NCBI GenBank assembly: GCA_002069815.1
Contig: MWCB01000017.1
Location: forward strand, 1 to 32,467
DNA: 32,467 nt
Reading direction: 5' to 3'
Source: Tenericutes bacterium ADurb.Bin239
GTDB taxonomy: Bacteria > Bacillota_I > Bacilli_A > RFN20 > CAG-826
Part shown: positions 22,095 through 30,400 of the stretch, piece after piece
Layout of the letters: each line of letters starts with the position of its first letter
How positions within the stretch are numbered: the stretch's first letter is position 1
The notes under the pieces: model-generated
The model's input: the letters and a program-made list of their open reading frames with translations, nothing else
Told to the model about the DNA's origin: nothing
The model's database searches: none
Made by a program: the position numbers and the translations under genes

Positions 22095-22170
22095 GGGGCC
22101 GTAGCTCACCTGGGAGAGCGCCTCCATGGCATGGAGGAGGTAGCGAGTTCGATCCTCGTCGGCTCCACCA
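22095..22170 (+). tRNA. tRNA-Ala(GGC)
   Basis: The 76-nt cloverleaf has acceptor GGGGCCG/CGGCTCC, an encoded CCA, anticodon stem CCTCC/GGAGG and loop ATGGCAT. Anticodon GGC reads GCC and GCT. Confidence 0.96.
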
Positions 22171-22182
22171 TTATTGCTAGTT

Positions 22183-22222
22183 ACTCGATATTTGGATTCT
22201 TCGCTAAATGTCGAGTTTTTTT
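22183..22222 (+). terminator. Terminator of tRNA-Ala
   Basis: ACTCGA-ATTT pairs with AAAT-TCGAGT, with one mismatched position, and is followed by a run of seven T. Confidence 0.85.
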
Positions 22223-22239
22223 AATAAAGTATTAGTGAC

Positions 22240-22261
22240 ACTAATTTGATAAACTATAAAT
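22240..22261 (+). promoter_or_regulatory. Possible leaderless promoter of the GH13 gene
   Basis: TGA-TAAACT reads as an extended -10 ending 6 nt before the ATG at 22262. The stretch before the ATG has no Shine-Dalgarno. A -35-like TAGTGACA lies upstream. Confidence 0.4.
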
Positions 22262-23545
22262 ATGAAAAGAAAAACATATTTACGCAACCAAACAATCTAT
22301 CAAATCTACGTTCGTAATCATACGGCGGAAGGGACTTTTGTCGCTTTGATTAAAGACTTACCAAGAATCAAGGAGCTTGGTGTTGACATTCTCTATTTAC
22401 TTCCGATTCATCCCATTGGAAAAGTAGCCCGGAAAGGGAAATTAGGGAGTCCTTACGCTATTAGTGATTACTATTTAATTAATCCTGAACTAGGTACCCT
22501 TGAAGATTTCCAAGTCTTCCTTAATATCGCCCATTCTTATGGCTTTAAAATTATGATTGATATTGTGCTCCATCACACTAGTCCCGACGCCGAGTTATTA
22601 AAAGAATATCCTGAATTTTACTTTTATAAAAATGGCAAACTTGGCAATAAGGTAGGAGAATGGAGTGATATTATTGATCTTGATTACCATAATCGTGAAC
22701 TTTGGGACTATATGGCGGAGATGCTCATGTACTGGGCTGATCTTGGAGTAGATGGATTTCGCGCTGATGTGGCCCCGCTTGTCCCCCTTGCTTTTTGGGA
22801 ATATGTTAGAGCTAAACTCGATGTTATCAATCCTGATTTAATTTGGTTAAGCGAATCAGTGGAACCACATTTTATTACTAACTTACGCGCCGCAAATCAT
22901 ATTGCGCACGATGACGTTGAACTTTATAGTGCGTTTGATATTTTATATGACTATGATGTTTATCCTTCGCTTAAAGCTTACTTAGAAGGCAAAAAGGCAC
23001 TTAAAGATTATTTAGATGGTGTCCGTTATCAAGAAAAGAATTATCCTAATGGTTATTTAAAAATTAGGACCATTGAAAATCATGACACTTCCCGAATTGC
23101 CGCACTTTGTAAGAATGAACAAATTTTGCGTAATGTTACGGCATGGTCTTTCTTCCAAAATGGAGTGGGCTTTATTTATGCAGGTCAAGAAGTTAAAGCC
23201 AAGCATCGTCCCACCTTATTTGATATTGATAAAGTTGATCTAACGATTAAAGATCAAGATTACTATGATTTCATCACCTTACTAGTGGAAATGAAGAAAC
23301 ATCCCGTTTTTGCCGAAATTTCATCCTTTAACATTATTGGTGATGGTGAAGATGATGTTATTATTTCTAATATTAAATCACTAGTAGAAAAAGCTTATGG
23401 TTTCTTTAATTTAGGGAAAAAAGCTAAAGTCGTTAAAACTAAATTAAGTGATGGTGAATATATTAACATCATTGATAATAAAGAAGTTATTGTTAAAAAC
23501 GGGGCACTAAAAATTAGCGAACCAATTATCATTATTGAAGAATAA
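22262..23545 (+). CDS. Cytosolic alpha-amylase family glycosyl hydrolase (GH13)
   Basis: The 427-residue enzyme has the GH13 regions in order: IMIDIVLHHTSP (region I), GFRADVA with the nucleophile Asp (region II), LSESVEPH with the acid Glu (region III) and ENHDTSR (region IV). It lacks a signal peptide and so acts inside the cell on glycogen, maltodextrin or related alpha-glucans. The barrel is short and the C-terminal beta domain is small. Specificity (alpha-amylase, neopullulanase or sucrose-isomerase-like) cannot be decided. It stands alone between two tRNA genes. Confidence 0.93.
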   Translation: MKRKTYLRNQTIYQIYVRNHTAEGTFVALIKDLPRIKELGVDILYLLPIHPIGKVARKGKLGSPYAISDYYLINPELGTLEDFQVFLNIAHSYGFKIMIDIVLHHTSPDAELLKEYPEFYFYKNGKLGNKVGEWSDIIDLDYHNRELWDYMAEMLMYWADLGVDGFRADVAPLVPLAFWEYVRAKLDVINPDLIWLSESVEPHFITNLRAANHIAHDDVELYSAFDILYDYDVYPSLKAYLEGKKALKDYLDGVRYQEKNYPNGYLKIRTIENHDTSRIAALCKNEQILRNVTAWSFFQNGVGFIYAGQEVKAKHRPTLFDIDKVDLTIKDQDYYDFITLLVEMKKHPVFAEISSFNIIGDGEDDVIISNIKSLVEKAYGFFNLGKKAKVVKTKLSDGEYINIIDNKEVIVKNGALKISEPIIIIEE

Positions 23546-23556
23546 TATTAACGCAG

Positions 23557-23565
23557 TGTTAAAAT
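23557..23565 (+). promoter_or_regulatory. tRNA-Leu(CAG) promoter (extended -10)
   Basis: TGT-TAAAAT (23557-23565) ends 9 nt before the tRNA. A TTGAAG lies 19 bp upstream inside the end of the GH13 gene. Confidence 0.55.
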
Positions 23566-23574
23566 AAATGACAG

Positions 23575-23659
23575 GCAGCCATGGCGGAATTGGTAGACGC
23601 GCAAGTTTCAGACGCTTGTATTGAAAGATGTGGGGGTTCAAGTCCCTCTGGCTGCACCA
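23575..23659 (+). tRNA. tRNA-Leu(CAG)
   Basis: An 85-nt class II tRNA with acceptor start GCAGCCA, a long variable arm and encoded CCA. The anticodon loop TTCAGAC gives CAG, which reads CTG. Confidence 0.95.
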
Positions 23660-23690
23660 GTCTTATGGGAACATCCAATAATTATTAATG

Positions 23691-23718
23691 TGTGGTTAGG
23701 CAACTAATCACATTTTTA
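23691..23718 (+). terminator. Terminator of tRNA-Leu(CAG)
   Basis: TGTGGTTAG-GCAA-CTAATCACA (one G-T pair) followed by TTTTT. Confidence 0.85.
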
Positions 23719-23795
23719 AATTAAGGTTTAATTATATTAATATACTTAGAAAATTGATCTAATTATTGGAAAATCTTTAAATATTACAATATCGC

Positions 23796-23846
23796 TTGAA
23801 TTAAGAGTTAGCGACGGCTAACATAGACTTGTTAGCAACGGCTAAC
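23796..23846 (+). promoter_or_regulatory. feo promoter with two tandem GTTAGC palindromes
   Basis: GTTAGC-GACG-GCTAAC (23807-23822) and GTTAGC-AACG-GCTAAC (23831-23846) are nearly identical 16-bp palindromes, 24 bp apart. A weak promoter TTGAAT-17 bp-TAACAT (23796-23801/23819-23824) overlaps the first, and the second lies at the expected start point. The arrangement suggests operators for a dimeric repressor. The half-site GTTAG/CTAAC recalls that of DtxR/IdeR, but with wider spacing. Confidence 0.6.
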
Positions 23847-23857
23847 TGGAGCAGACA

Positions 23858-24070
23858 ATGATACTACCAATAGCAAGTCCAGAACGCGATTATGTCATTT
23901 TAGAAGTAATTGGAGCCGATAAGCTTCGGCACTATTTAGCGTCGCTTGGAATTATTAAGGGCAGACCTTTAAGGATCATGTCACAAGGAAAAGGCGGCAC
24001 TATTATTTTAGTAAATGAAACGCGCCTCGCGCTCAACTACGATATTGCTAAGTTAATTATCATTGCTTAA
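23858..24070 (+). CDS. feoA: FeoA-domain protein, first copy
   Basis: The 70-residue SH3-like protein supports ferrous iron uptake by FeoB. It has the FeoA pattern: a hydrophobic LRHYLASLGIIKGRPLRI core and NETRLALNYDIAKLIIIA at the C-terminus. CTGGAG is its ribosome-binding site. The next feoA begins 13 nt after its stop. It is the first gene of a four-gene feo operon behind two palindromes. Confidence 0.88.
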   Translation: MILPIASPERDYVILEVIGADKLRHYLASLGIIKGRPLRIMSQGKGGTIILVNETRLALNYDIAKLIIIA

Positions 24071-24083
24071 GGAAGGACAAAAT

Positions 24084-24371
24084 ATGACTGAAGAACAACT
24101 TAATATTGAAATTGGGAATTTAGCTAAACTAAGTCTTGTTCCAATTGGCACAAGTGGAATTATTCAGGAAGTGTATGGTGAAGGACGCTTACGTCGTCGT
24201 CTTCTTGATATGGGACTTACACCTGGGACCGAAGTTTTTTTAAGAAAAAAGGCGCCACTAGGAGATCCGCTTGAATTAACCTTACGTGGTTATGAACTTT
24301 CAATACGAAAAAATGAAGCGGAATTAATTATCATTGCTATTACTGATCTTGATAAGAAAGGGGAAAAATAA
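24084..24371 (+). CDS. feoA: FeoA-domain protein, second copy
   Basis: The 95-residue FeoA protein has the canonical SGIIQEVYGEGRLRRRLLDMGLTPGTEVFLRKKAPLGDP-type core and a C-terminal ELSIRKNEAELIII. An N-terminal extension of about 20 residues is not seen in the first copy. I start it at ATG 24084, with AAGGAAGG upstream, rather than the TTG at 24063. It is followed after 1 nt by feoB, so the two are translationally coupled. Confidence 0.9.
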   Translation: MTEEQLNIEIGNLAKLSLVPIGTSGIIQEVYGEGRLRRRLLDMGLTPGTEVFLRKKAPLGDPLELTLRGYELSIRKNEAELIIIAITDLDKKGEK

Positions 24372-24372
24372 A

Positions 24373-26643
24373 ATGCAAAAAAGAATAAGAGTCGCCCTTT
24401 TAGGTAATCCAAATTCAGGGAAAACGACCCTTTTTAATAGTTTAACAGGTGCAACTGCCTATGTTGGGAATTGGCCCGGTGTCACCGCCGAAAAAAGAAG
24501 TGGAACCTATTATTTTAAAGGCAGGGGAAAAAATAAAGAAGGTATTGAAATTATTGATTTACCAGGTATATATTCTCTATCACCCTATACTCTTGAAGAA
24601 GTAATCTCGCGTAACTATATCTTAAAAGAAAAACCAGATGTTGTTATTAACGTGATTGATGCCACAAACTTAGAACGCAATCTTTATATGACAACCCAAC
24701 TTTTAGAGATGGATGTTCCTGTCGTTTTAGCGCTTAATATGGTTGATGCGCTTAAAGAAAGCGGTAAGACAGTTGATTACACTAAATTACAAGAATTATT
24801 GAAAGTACCTGTTGTTCCAATCTCTGCTTTACGGGAAAAGGGATTACATGACTTAATGTTGGTCACTAAAAAAGAAGCAAGTAATAAGCGCGCAGCTTAT
24901 ACGGTTATTGATGATGAAATAATTGATAAAGTCGTAACGATTTATAAGAAATATCGAGTTGCTAATCCGTTATTTCACGCGATAAAAGCTTTAGAAAAAG
25001 ATGAAATTGAAGAAACCGAAAATAAAGAAGCTTATGCTGATGTTCAAACTTTACTCGCTACTGATAAAAAAGACTATGAAGCAGTAATTGCCGATCTCCG
25101 TTATCAGTATTTAACACCGTTATGCGCTAAAATAAGTACCAAACCACATCGTAGTCAAAAAGAAAAGTGGACCAAGTCCGACCGAATTGACAATGTTTTA
25201 ACCCATAAGATATGGGGAATAGTCATAATGCTTGTTACCCTCTTCTTTGTATTTAACTTTACTTTTAGTGGGGATTTATTTTTCTTAGGAGCCTTTGGTG
25301 TTAATTTTGGCGAAGGCTACGAAGGTTTAATTAAAATTGTTGTAGATGGTGAAGAATTTAGACCATTTGCTGGTTTATTTTATACCGATGGCGGGATAAA
25401 CTCAATTGGCGAATTTTTCCACATTATCGCCGGCGATAATGAAACGGGTGTTTTAGGTTTAATTTCATTAGGTGTTAAGTCACTATTACTTAAATGGAAT
25501 AGCCCCGATTGGGTTGTCGGCTTTTTCTATGATGGGGTTTTAAACGGAGTGAGCGCCGTCTTAGGTTTTGTCCCGCAAGTTATGATTCTCTATACTTTCT
25601 TTTCAATTATGGAAGATAGTGGCTATATGGCGCGGATTGCCTTTATGCTTGACCGTATTTTTCGTCGATTTGGTGTGTCAGGTCGCGCTTTTATCCCCAT
25701 GATTATGGGCTTTGGGTGCGCTATTCCGGCAATGATTAATGCGCGGACATTAGCAACGGAAAAAGAACGAACAAAAACAATTCGGGTTATTCCTTTCTTT
25801 ACCTGTGGGGCAAAAGCTGAATTTATCGCAATTATTGCCGCGGCTCTATCCGTAGCAATCGGAGTTGATGCTGGTTTATTCACATTTTCGATGTATATTT
25901 TAGGGATTATTGTGGCTATTATATCGGTTATTGTCATGAATAAGACAACGCAGCGTGAACAAGTACCCCCTTTTATCATGGAATTACCGCCTTATCATAC
26001 TCCGCAATTAAAATCGCTAGCTCTCCATGTTCATAATAAAGCAAAACATTTCGTCATAAAAGCTTTCACCATTATTTTAGCCTCAACAGTGGTGATTTGG
26101 TTATTGTCGAATTTTAACTGGAATTGGCAAATGGTGGATGAAAATGGAACGGGTTCAATTTTACAAAACTTAGGTGCCTTTATTCAACCACTATTTACAC
26201 CACTTGGCTTTGGTATGCAGGCTGGCGAACATGGGTGGACATTAACCGTTGCATCAATTCAAGGAATCGTAGCAAAAGAAAACGTGACCGCTACTGCGGA
26301 AACGCTTGCTAGTGTTGTTGGAGTGGATGGGTTTACTGGTATTGTCCAAGCCACAGGGCTTAGTGCTGCTGCGGTGTTAGCGTTTAGTGTCTTTAACTTA
26401 TTAACGATTCCGTGCTTTGCCGCGATTGCAACAGCGAAAACAGAGTTAGGTAATCGTAAGACGTATATTTGGACCATTGTTTATTGGTTCTTATTAAGTT
26501 ACGTTTTAGGGGCTATTACATATGTTAGTTTCCGCTATGTGTGGACACTAGCTATCAGCGTTCCAGTTACGGTTGCTTTGATAGTGTTACTTATTATTTA
26601 TGATCGTTATAAAAGAAGACAAGAGTTAGCGATTGAGAACTAA
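24373..26643 (+). CDS. feoB: Ferrous iron transport GTPase FeoB
   Basis: The 756-residue inner-membrane Fe2+ transporter has an N-terminal GTPase domain: G1 GNPNSGKTT, switch region YVGNWPGVTAEKRSG, G3 DLPG and G4 NMVD. A helical regulatory region follows, then about 8-10 membrane helices (residues about 275-750) with the Gate motifs VPQVMILYTFFSIMEDSGYMARIAF and MGFGCAIPAMINARTL and the pore motif PFFTCGAK. ATG 24373 has AAGGGG upstream, one nt after the feoA stop. A short Cys-rich gene follows 18 nt downstream. Length and motif set are normal. Confidence 0.98.
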   Translation: MQKRIRVALLGNPNSGKTTLFNSLTGATAYVGNWPGVTAEKRSGTYYFKGRGKNKEGIEIIDLPGIYSLSPYTLEEVISRNYILKEKPDVVINVIDATNLERNLYMTTQLLEMDVPVVLALNMVDALKESGKTVDYTKLQELLKVPVVPISALREKGLHDLMLVTKKEASNKRAAYTVIDDEIIDKVVTIYKKYRVANPLFHAIKALEKDEIEETENKEAYADVQTLLATDKKDYEAVIADLRYQYLTPLCAKISTKPHRSQKEKWTKSDRIDNVLTHKIWGIVIMLVTLFFVFNFTFSGDLFFLGAFGVNFGEGYEGLIKIVVDGEEFRPFAGLFYTDGGINSIGEFFHIIAGDNETGVLGLISLGVKSLLLKWNSPDWVVGFFYDGVLNGVSAVLGFVPQVMILYTFFSIMEDSGYMARIAFMLDRIFRRFGVSGRAFIPMIMGFGCAIPAMINARTLATEKERTKTIRVIPFFTCGAKAEFIAIIAAALSVAIGVDAGLFTFSMYILGIIVAIISVIVMNKTTQREQVPPFIMELPPYHTPQLKSLALHVHNKAKHFVIKAFTIILASTVVIWLLSNFNWNWQMVDENGTGSILQNLGAFIQPLFTPLGFGMQAGEHGWTLTVASIQGIVAKENVTATAETLASVVGVDGFTGIVQATGLSAAAVLAFSVFNLLTIPCFAAIATAKTELGNRKTYIWTIVYWFLLSYVLGAITYVSFRYVWTLAISVPVTVALIVLLIIYDRYKRRQELAIEN

Positions 26644-26661
26644 TAGCGAAGGATTTTAAAT

Positions 26662-26838
26662 ATGTTACATTGGACCGAAATATTTACTATTATCTTTATC
26701 GTCATCGTTTTAATTAGCGTTAGTGCTTATCTTATTAAACAGCGAAAAAGCGGTAAGGTAGGATGCAGTGTTAATTGTGGGCATTGCCCCACTAAGCAAA
26801 TTGATATAGTAGCGTATTATCGTAAACATTATAAATAA
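26662..26838 (+). CDS. FeoB-associated Cys-rich small membrane protein
   Basis: This 58-residue gene has one N-terminal helix (about residues 7-26, IFTIIFIVIVLISVSAYLI), a basic hinge QRKSGK and a Cys cluster VGCSVNCGHCPTK (Cys35, Cys39, Cys42). This matches the FeoB-associated Cys-rich family that takes the FeoC place in Bacilli and Clostridia. AAGGA lies 7-8 nt before the ATG. It follows feoB by 18 nt and is followed by a terminator. The cluster may bind iron or an Fe-S centre; this is inferred, not shown. Confidence 0.85.
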   Translation: MLHWTEIFTIIFIVIVLISVSAYLIKQRKSGKVGCSVNCGHCPTKQIDIVAYYRKHYK

Positions 26839-26862
26839 GGTTAGTACTGAGGAAATATAATT

Positions 26863-26887
26863 AAAAAGGGACACATGTCCCTTTTTT
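26863..26887. terminator. Bidirectional terminator between the feo operon and the DtxR-type gene
   Basis: AAAAAGGGAC-ACAT-GTCCCTTTTT is a perfect 10-bp stem with A and T tracts on both sides. Confidence 0.92.
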
Positions 26888-26907
26888 GCATAATTTAATT
26901 AATAAAT

Positions 26908-27273
26908 TTATTTATCTTTTATATGCCTTTTAAGGGCTTCAAACGATTCTTCACTTATGATATGTTCAATTTCACAAGCGTCATTAGCGGCCGTTTCTTC
27001 ACTAACGCCAAGGGTGATAAGAGCTTTAGTCAACACATCATGACGGTCATAAAGACTCTTCGCGGCATCTAAGCCTTTTGGTGTTAAAAAAATATGACCT
27101 TCATCATTAATACTAATATAGTTGTCCTTGCGTAAATTACCAACCGCGCGGCTGACACTTGGTTTTGAAAAATTCATGTATTCAGCAATGTCTATAGAAC
27201 GGACTGGATGAATCTTTTTTGTAAGAATATATATAGTCTTTAAATACATTTCGCCTGATGGTTTTAATCCCAT
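26908..27273 (-). CDS. DtxR/MntR family metal-dependent regulator
   Basis: The 121-residue protein has an N-terminal winged helix-turn-helix (SIDIAEYMNFSKPSVSRAVGNLRKDNYI), a wing and a metal-binding dimerisation domain with the conserved pattern DACEIEHIISEESFEALKRHI. It is short, lacking the SH3 domain of DtxR, and is most like MntR or the small Fe/Mn regulators of Firmicutes. GAGGAG lies 11 nt before the ATG. It faces the feo operon convergently and is the obvious candidate to bind the GTTAGC palindromes upstream of feoA. Whether it senses iron or manganese cannot be read from sequence. Confidence 0.93.
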   Translation of the reverse strand: MGLKPSGEMYLKTIYILTKKIHPVRSIDIAEYMNFSKPSVSRAVGNLRKDNYISINDEGHIFLTPKGLDAAKSLYDRHDVLTKALITLGVSEETAANDACEIEHIISEESFEALKRHIKDK

Positions 27274-27451
27274 ATCATCAACGTCTCCTCGAATATGAAT
27301 TTCCTACATTCAAAATAACATAACACTATTGAAAAAGCAACGATACAAAATTTTAGAAACGTAATTTATACAAATAGGAACGAATGTAAATGTGTCTAAA
27401 TATTAGCAAAATTGATGAAGATAACACCTAACGTAGAAGTGGTAAGAAAAA
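27274..27451. other. Intergenic region between the DtxR-type regulator and the GGDEF/EAL gene
   Basis: This 178-bp stretch should hold the promoter of the regulator, read leftward. I see no strong -10/-35 pair, only AT-rich candidates. No clear terminator is visible for the GGDEF/EAL gene. Confidence 0.5.
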
Positions 27452-30400
27452 CTATTTATTTTTAAGAAATTCTTCAAGTGCTTCTCTTGGTAGCGGTCTT
27501 GAATAATAATACCCTTGGATTTCATCACAACCAATCTCTCTTATTAAAGCTGCTTGTTCCTTTGTTTCGACCCCTTCAGCGGTAATCGCAGCTTTAAGCG
27601 CTCGCGCTAATGAAATAATCGTTTTCACAATGACACTCTTCTTTTCTTCGAAAGTAATATCATCAACAACGCTTTTATCTATTTTTATGCGATTAAAGGG
27701 TACGAGTTGTAAATGGTGAAATGATGAATATCCTTTACCGAAATCATCAATAGCAATATTTATGCCAGCTTTTTTTAATTCGGCTAATTTTGCAATTGTA
27801 TCCGCGAAATTTTGGGATAATAAGCTTTCAGTAACTTCAAGTTCAACATATTTTGGGTCTACCTTGTGTTTCTTTATTAGTTTTAAAATATTATTAACGA
27901 AATTTTCCTTACGAAATTGGGCAATTGATAAATTGATAGAAAAGCGAAGTGGCGGAAAACCTTTTGCGACAAGGCGGTTATGTTCTTTAAGCGCCTGTTC
28001 TAGGACCCATAACCCGACATCATGGATTAAGCCAGTTTGTTCCAGCATTGGGATAAAGACATCAGGCGGCACTCTCCTACCTTCATCTGTCGTCCAGCGA
28101 AGGAGTGCTTCAACTCCCACTACTTTTTCGGCGCAACAGCTAATTTGCGGTTGAAAATGCAAATCAAACTCTTTATTTTGCATTGATTTAAAAAGTTTAT
28201 TCGTGAGAAAAGTATTTTCCTCAATATGGCTTTTTAGTTGCTCCGAACAAAACACAAGTTTTGTGTCAGATGTTTTCGCGGCATATCCCGCTAAGTCAGC
28301 ATTTTGTAAAAGAGTATCCGCATCTTTTCCGTCGTCAGGATAACTCGCTACCCCAATCGCGGTAGTAACAAATAATGATTCAATTCCTTCTTTAGGTAGA
28401 ATGGGATTAGCAAAAACATCGACGATTTTATTGGCGCACATCTCAATTTGTTCCGTGGTTTCGGCAATCGGCATAACAATAATAAATTTGTCCTCCGCGA
28501 CTCGCGCGAGAGTACAACCTTCTTTCATTAGTTTTTTAAGAATTAATGCTGATTTTATTACGACTTGTTCGCCAATATTTTGCCCAAAACTATCGTTTAT
28601 CATCCTTAGATTTTCAAGTTCAATATTAAAAATAACTAACTTATCCGACTCTTTTCTATTATCCAAAAGTTGCTCTAAGTTTTTTCTAAGCATATTTCGG
28701 TTCGGTAATTTGGTGGATTTGTCAAAATAGGCGAATTCGTATAGCCTTTCTTCATACAAGATTTTTTTAATTGTATCGCCCAAGATATTGGCAAGTATTT
28801 TCAAAAAATGCAATCGACTTTCCGTAAATCTTTTATCACTTGGATTTTTGTATTCAATAACAAAGAAACCTTTTGATTTTTTATCAATTACTATTGGTAG
28901 TGCAAAGAAGGAGTTAATTCCTCTTTCGATGAAAAAATTTCTTTGATAACCAGTTTCAACAACAGAAAGGGTGGTAACATCTTCGCACAAGATAGGGGTG
29001 TTTTGTGAAACTAGCGGTTTTACTTCAGGGAAATTGGCTGTTTTAAATGTTGTTCCGCGTTCAAAAGGAGATGATTCTCTTTCATCCGCCATATATACGT
29101 TAAGAATCTTTGCATTTTCATAATTTTCGTCTAACTCAAATAAGTAGGCGCTGTCAAAATTGAGAATTTCAGCAGTCATTACGAACATTTCATCAACTTT
29201 TGTTCTAACATTATCCCGATCAACGGAAATGAAGTTTGTTGAAACTTTTTCAAGAATTTCTTGTTCTTTTGAAAAGCGTTGATATCCGCGTAATTTTGAA
29301 GCATATTCTTTCGTAATATATTGCACCGCAAAATAAGAAAGCACGATGATAAAAAGTCTTTTCATATATTGGGCGCTATTGATAACAGTGGATACTTCGG
29401 GATAAATAATCCAAAGAATAATTTGAGTTGCAACAGTAACTAACAAAAAGAATAAAGTATGGCGTTTACTGTCAAGAATAATGGAATAAAGGAGAAATAC
29501 GATATATATTGCCCATACGGTCGATGCTCCAATATTGACATCTTTTATTATGAAAAAACTCATACCGACTACGCTTGTTATGAGAAAAAGAAGATTTTGA
29601 ACGCTGTGTTTTTTAAAACGAGGTATAAATAGTAAAAATACCCCAAAAAGCCACACAATTAAAGAGAGCAAAAGTTCATTTAGGAAGTTGCCTTTTGCAA
29701 TAAAGTGTCCAGTAAAAAAAGATCCAGCGGCCCCGATGGTAAATATCGCTGCTGCTGTTTGAAATAAACGTAATCGGTTTTCATCTTCTTGGGTTGAATG
29801 GGATTCGGAAGGAGAAAAATCCTTTCTTATTGTTTTTTCAATTAGTACGCCAAATTTTCTAAGTGTTAAAAATAATAAGATTGCGGGCGAGACTAATAAT
29901 ACGATGGCTATTTTTGGCATTTCCATAAATCCCCATACGCGCGGAAAAACGTCAGTAGTTATACCTAGAAGAAAGCATATCACTACGGATATTATGAAAT
30001 ATGTTACATATCGTTTGATGGGAGAAGTAGATTCCAATTTTTTCCACCATCGAATAAGTAATATAACAGCGGTGAGTGAATAAACAGAAGCATATAAAGC
30101 AATCCAAATTGGTCCAATATTCGCGGTAAGAAAATTTCGCAAATCGACGTCAATTATTAATAGTTCATATTGTACTTCCGACAAATATCCGTAAGGTGCA
30201 AATAAAATGATGCTTATAATGGCGGGTGAATAAAGCAAAAAATGTTTCACAAACCTATTTGTTTTTTTATTGTAACCAGTTAAAACTATTACAAAGTGGA
30301 GAAAAAAACTGTAAAATGGACCCCACCCTATAACAGAGAAAGCGTTCCAAAAAATACTTGCTTCGGTAGTAGGAACTGAGATTGAAAAGGAATAGGCAAA

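Noticed and set aside
22053-22235. 60-codon frame across tRNA-Ala
   Set aside because: It reads through the tRNA and its terminator.
23807-23846. A CRISPR-like array formed by the GTTAGC repeats
   Set aside because: There are only two short palindromic units, an 8-bp gap and no cas genes; an operator pair fits better.
25623-25979. Minus-strand frame inside feoB
   Set aside because: It is antisense to the conserved membrane core and has no ribosome-binding site.
27762-28154. Plus-strand frame inside the GGDEF/EAL gene
   Set aside because: It is antisense to the conserved EAL domain and shows no family features.
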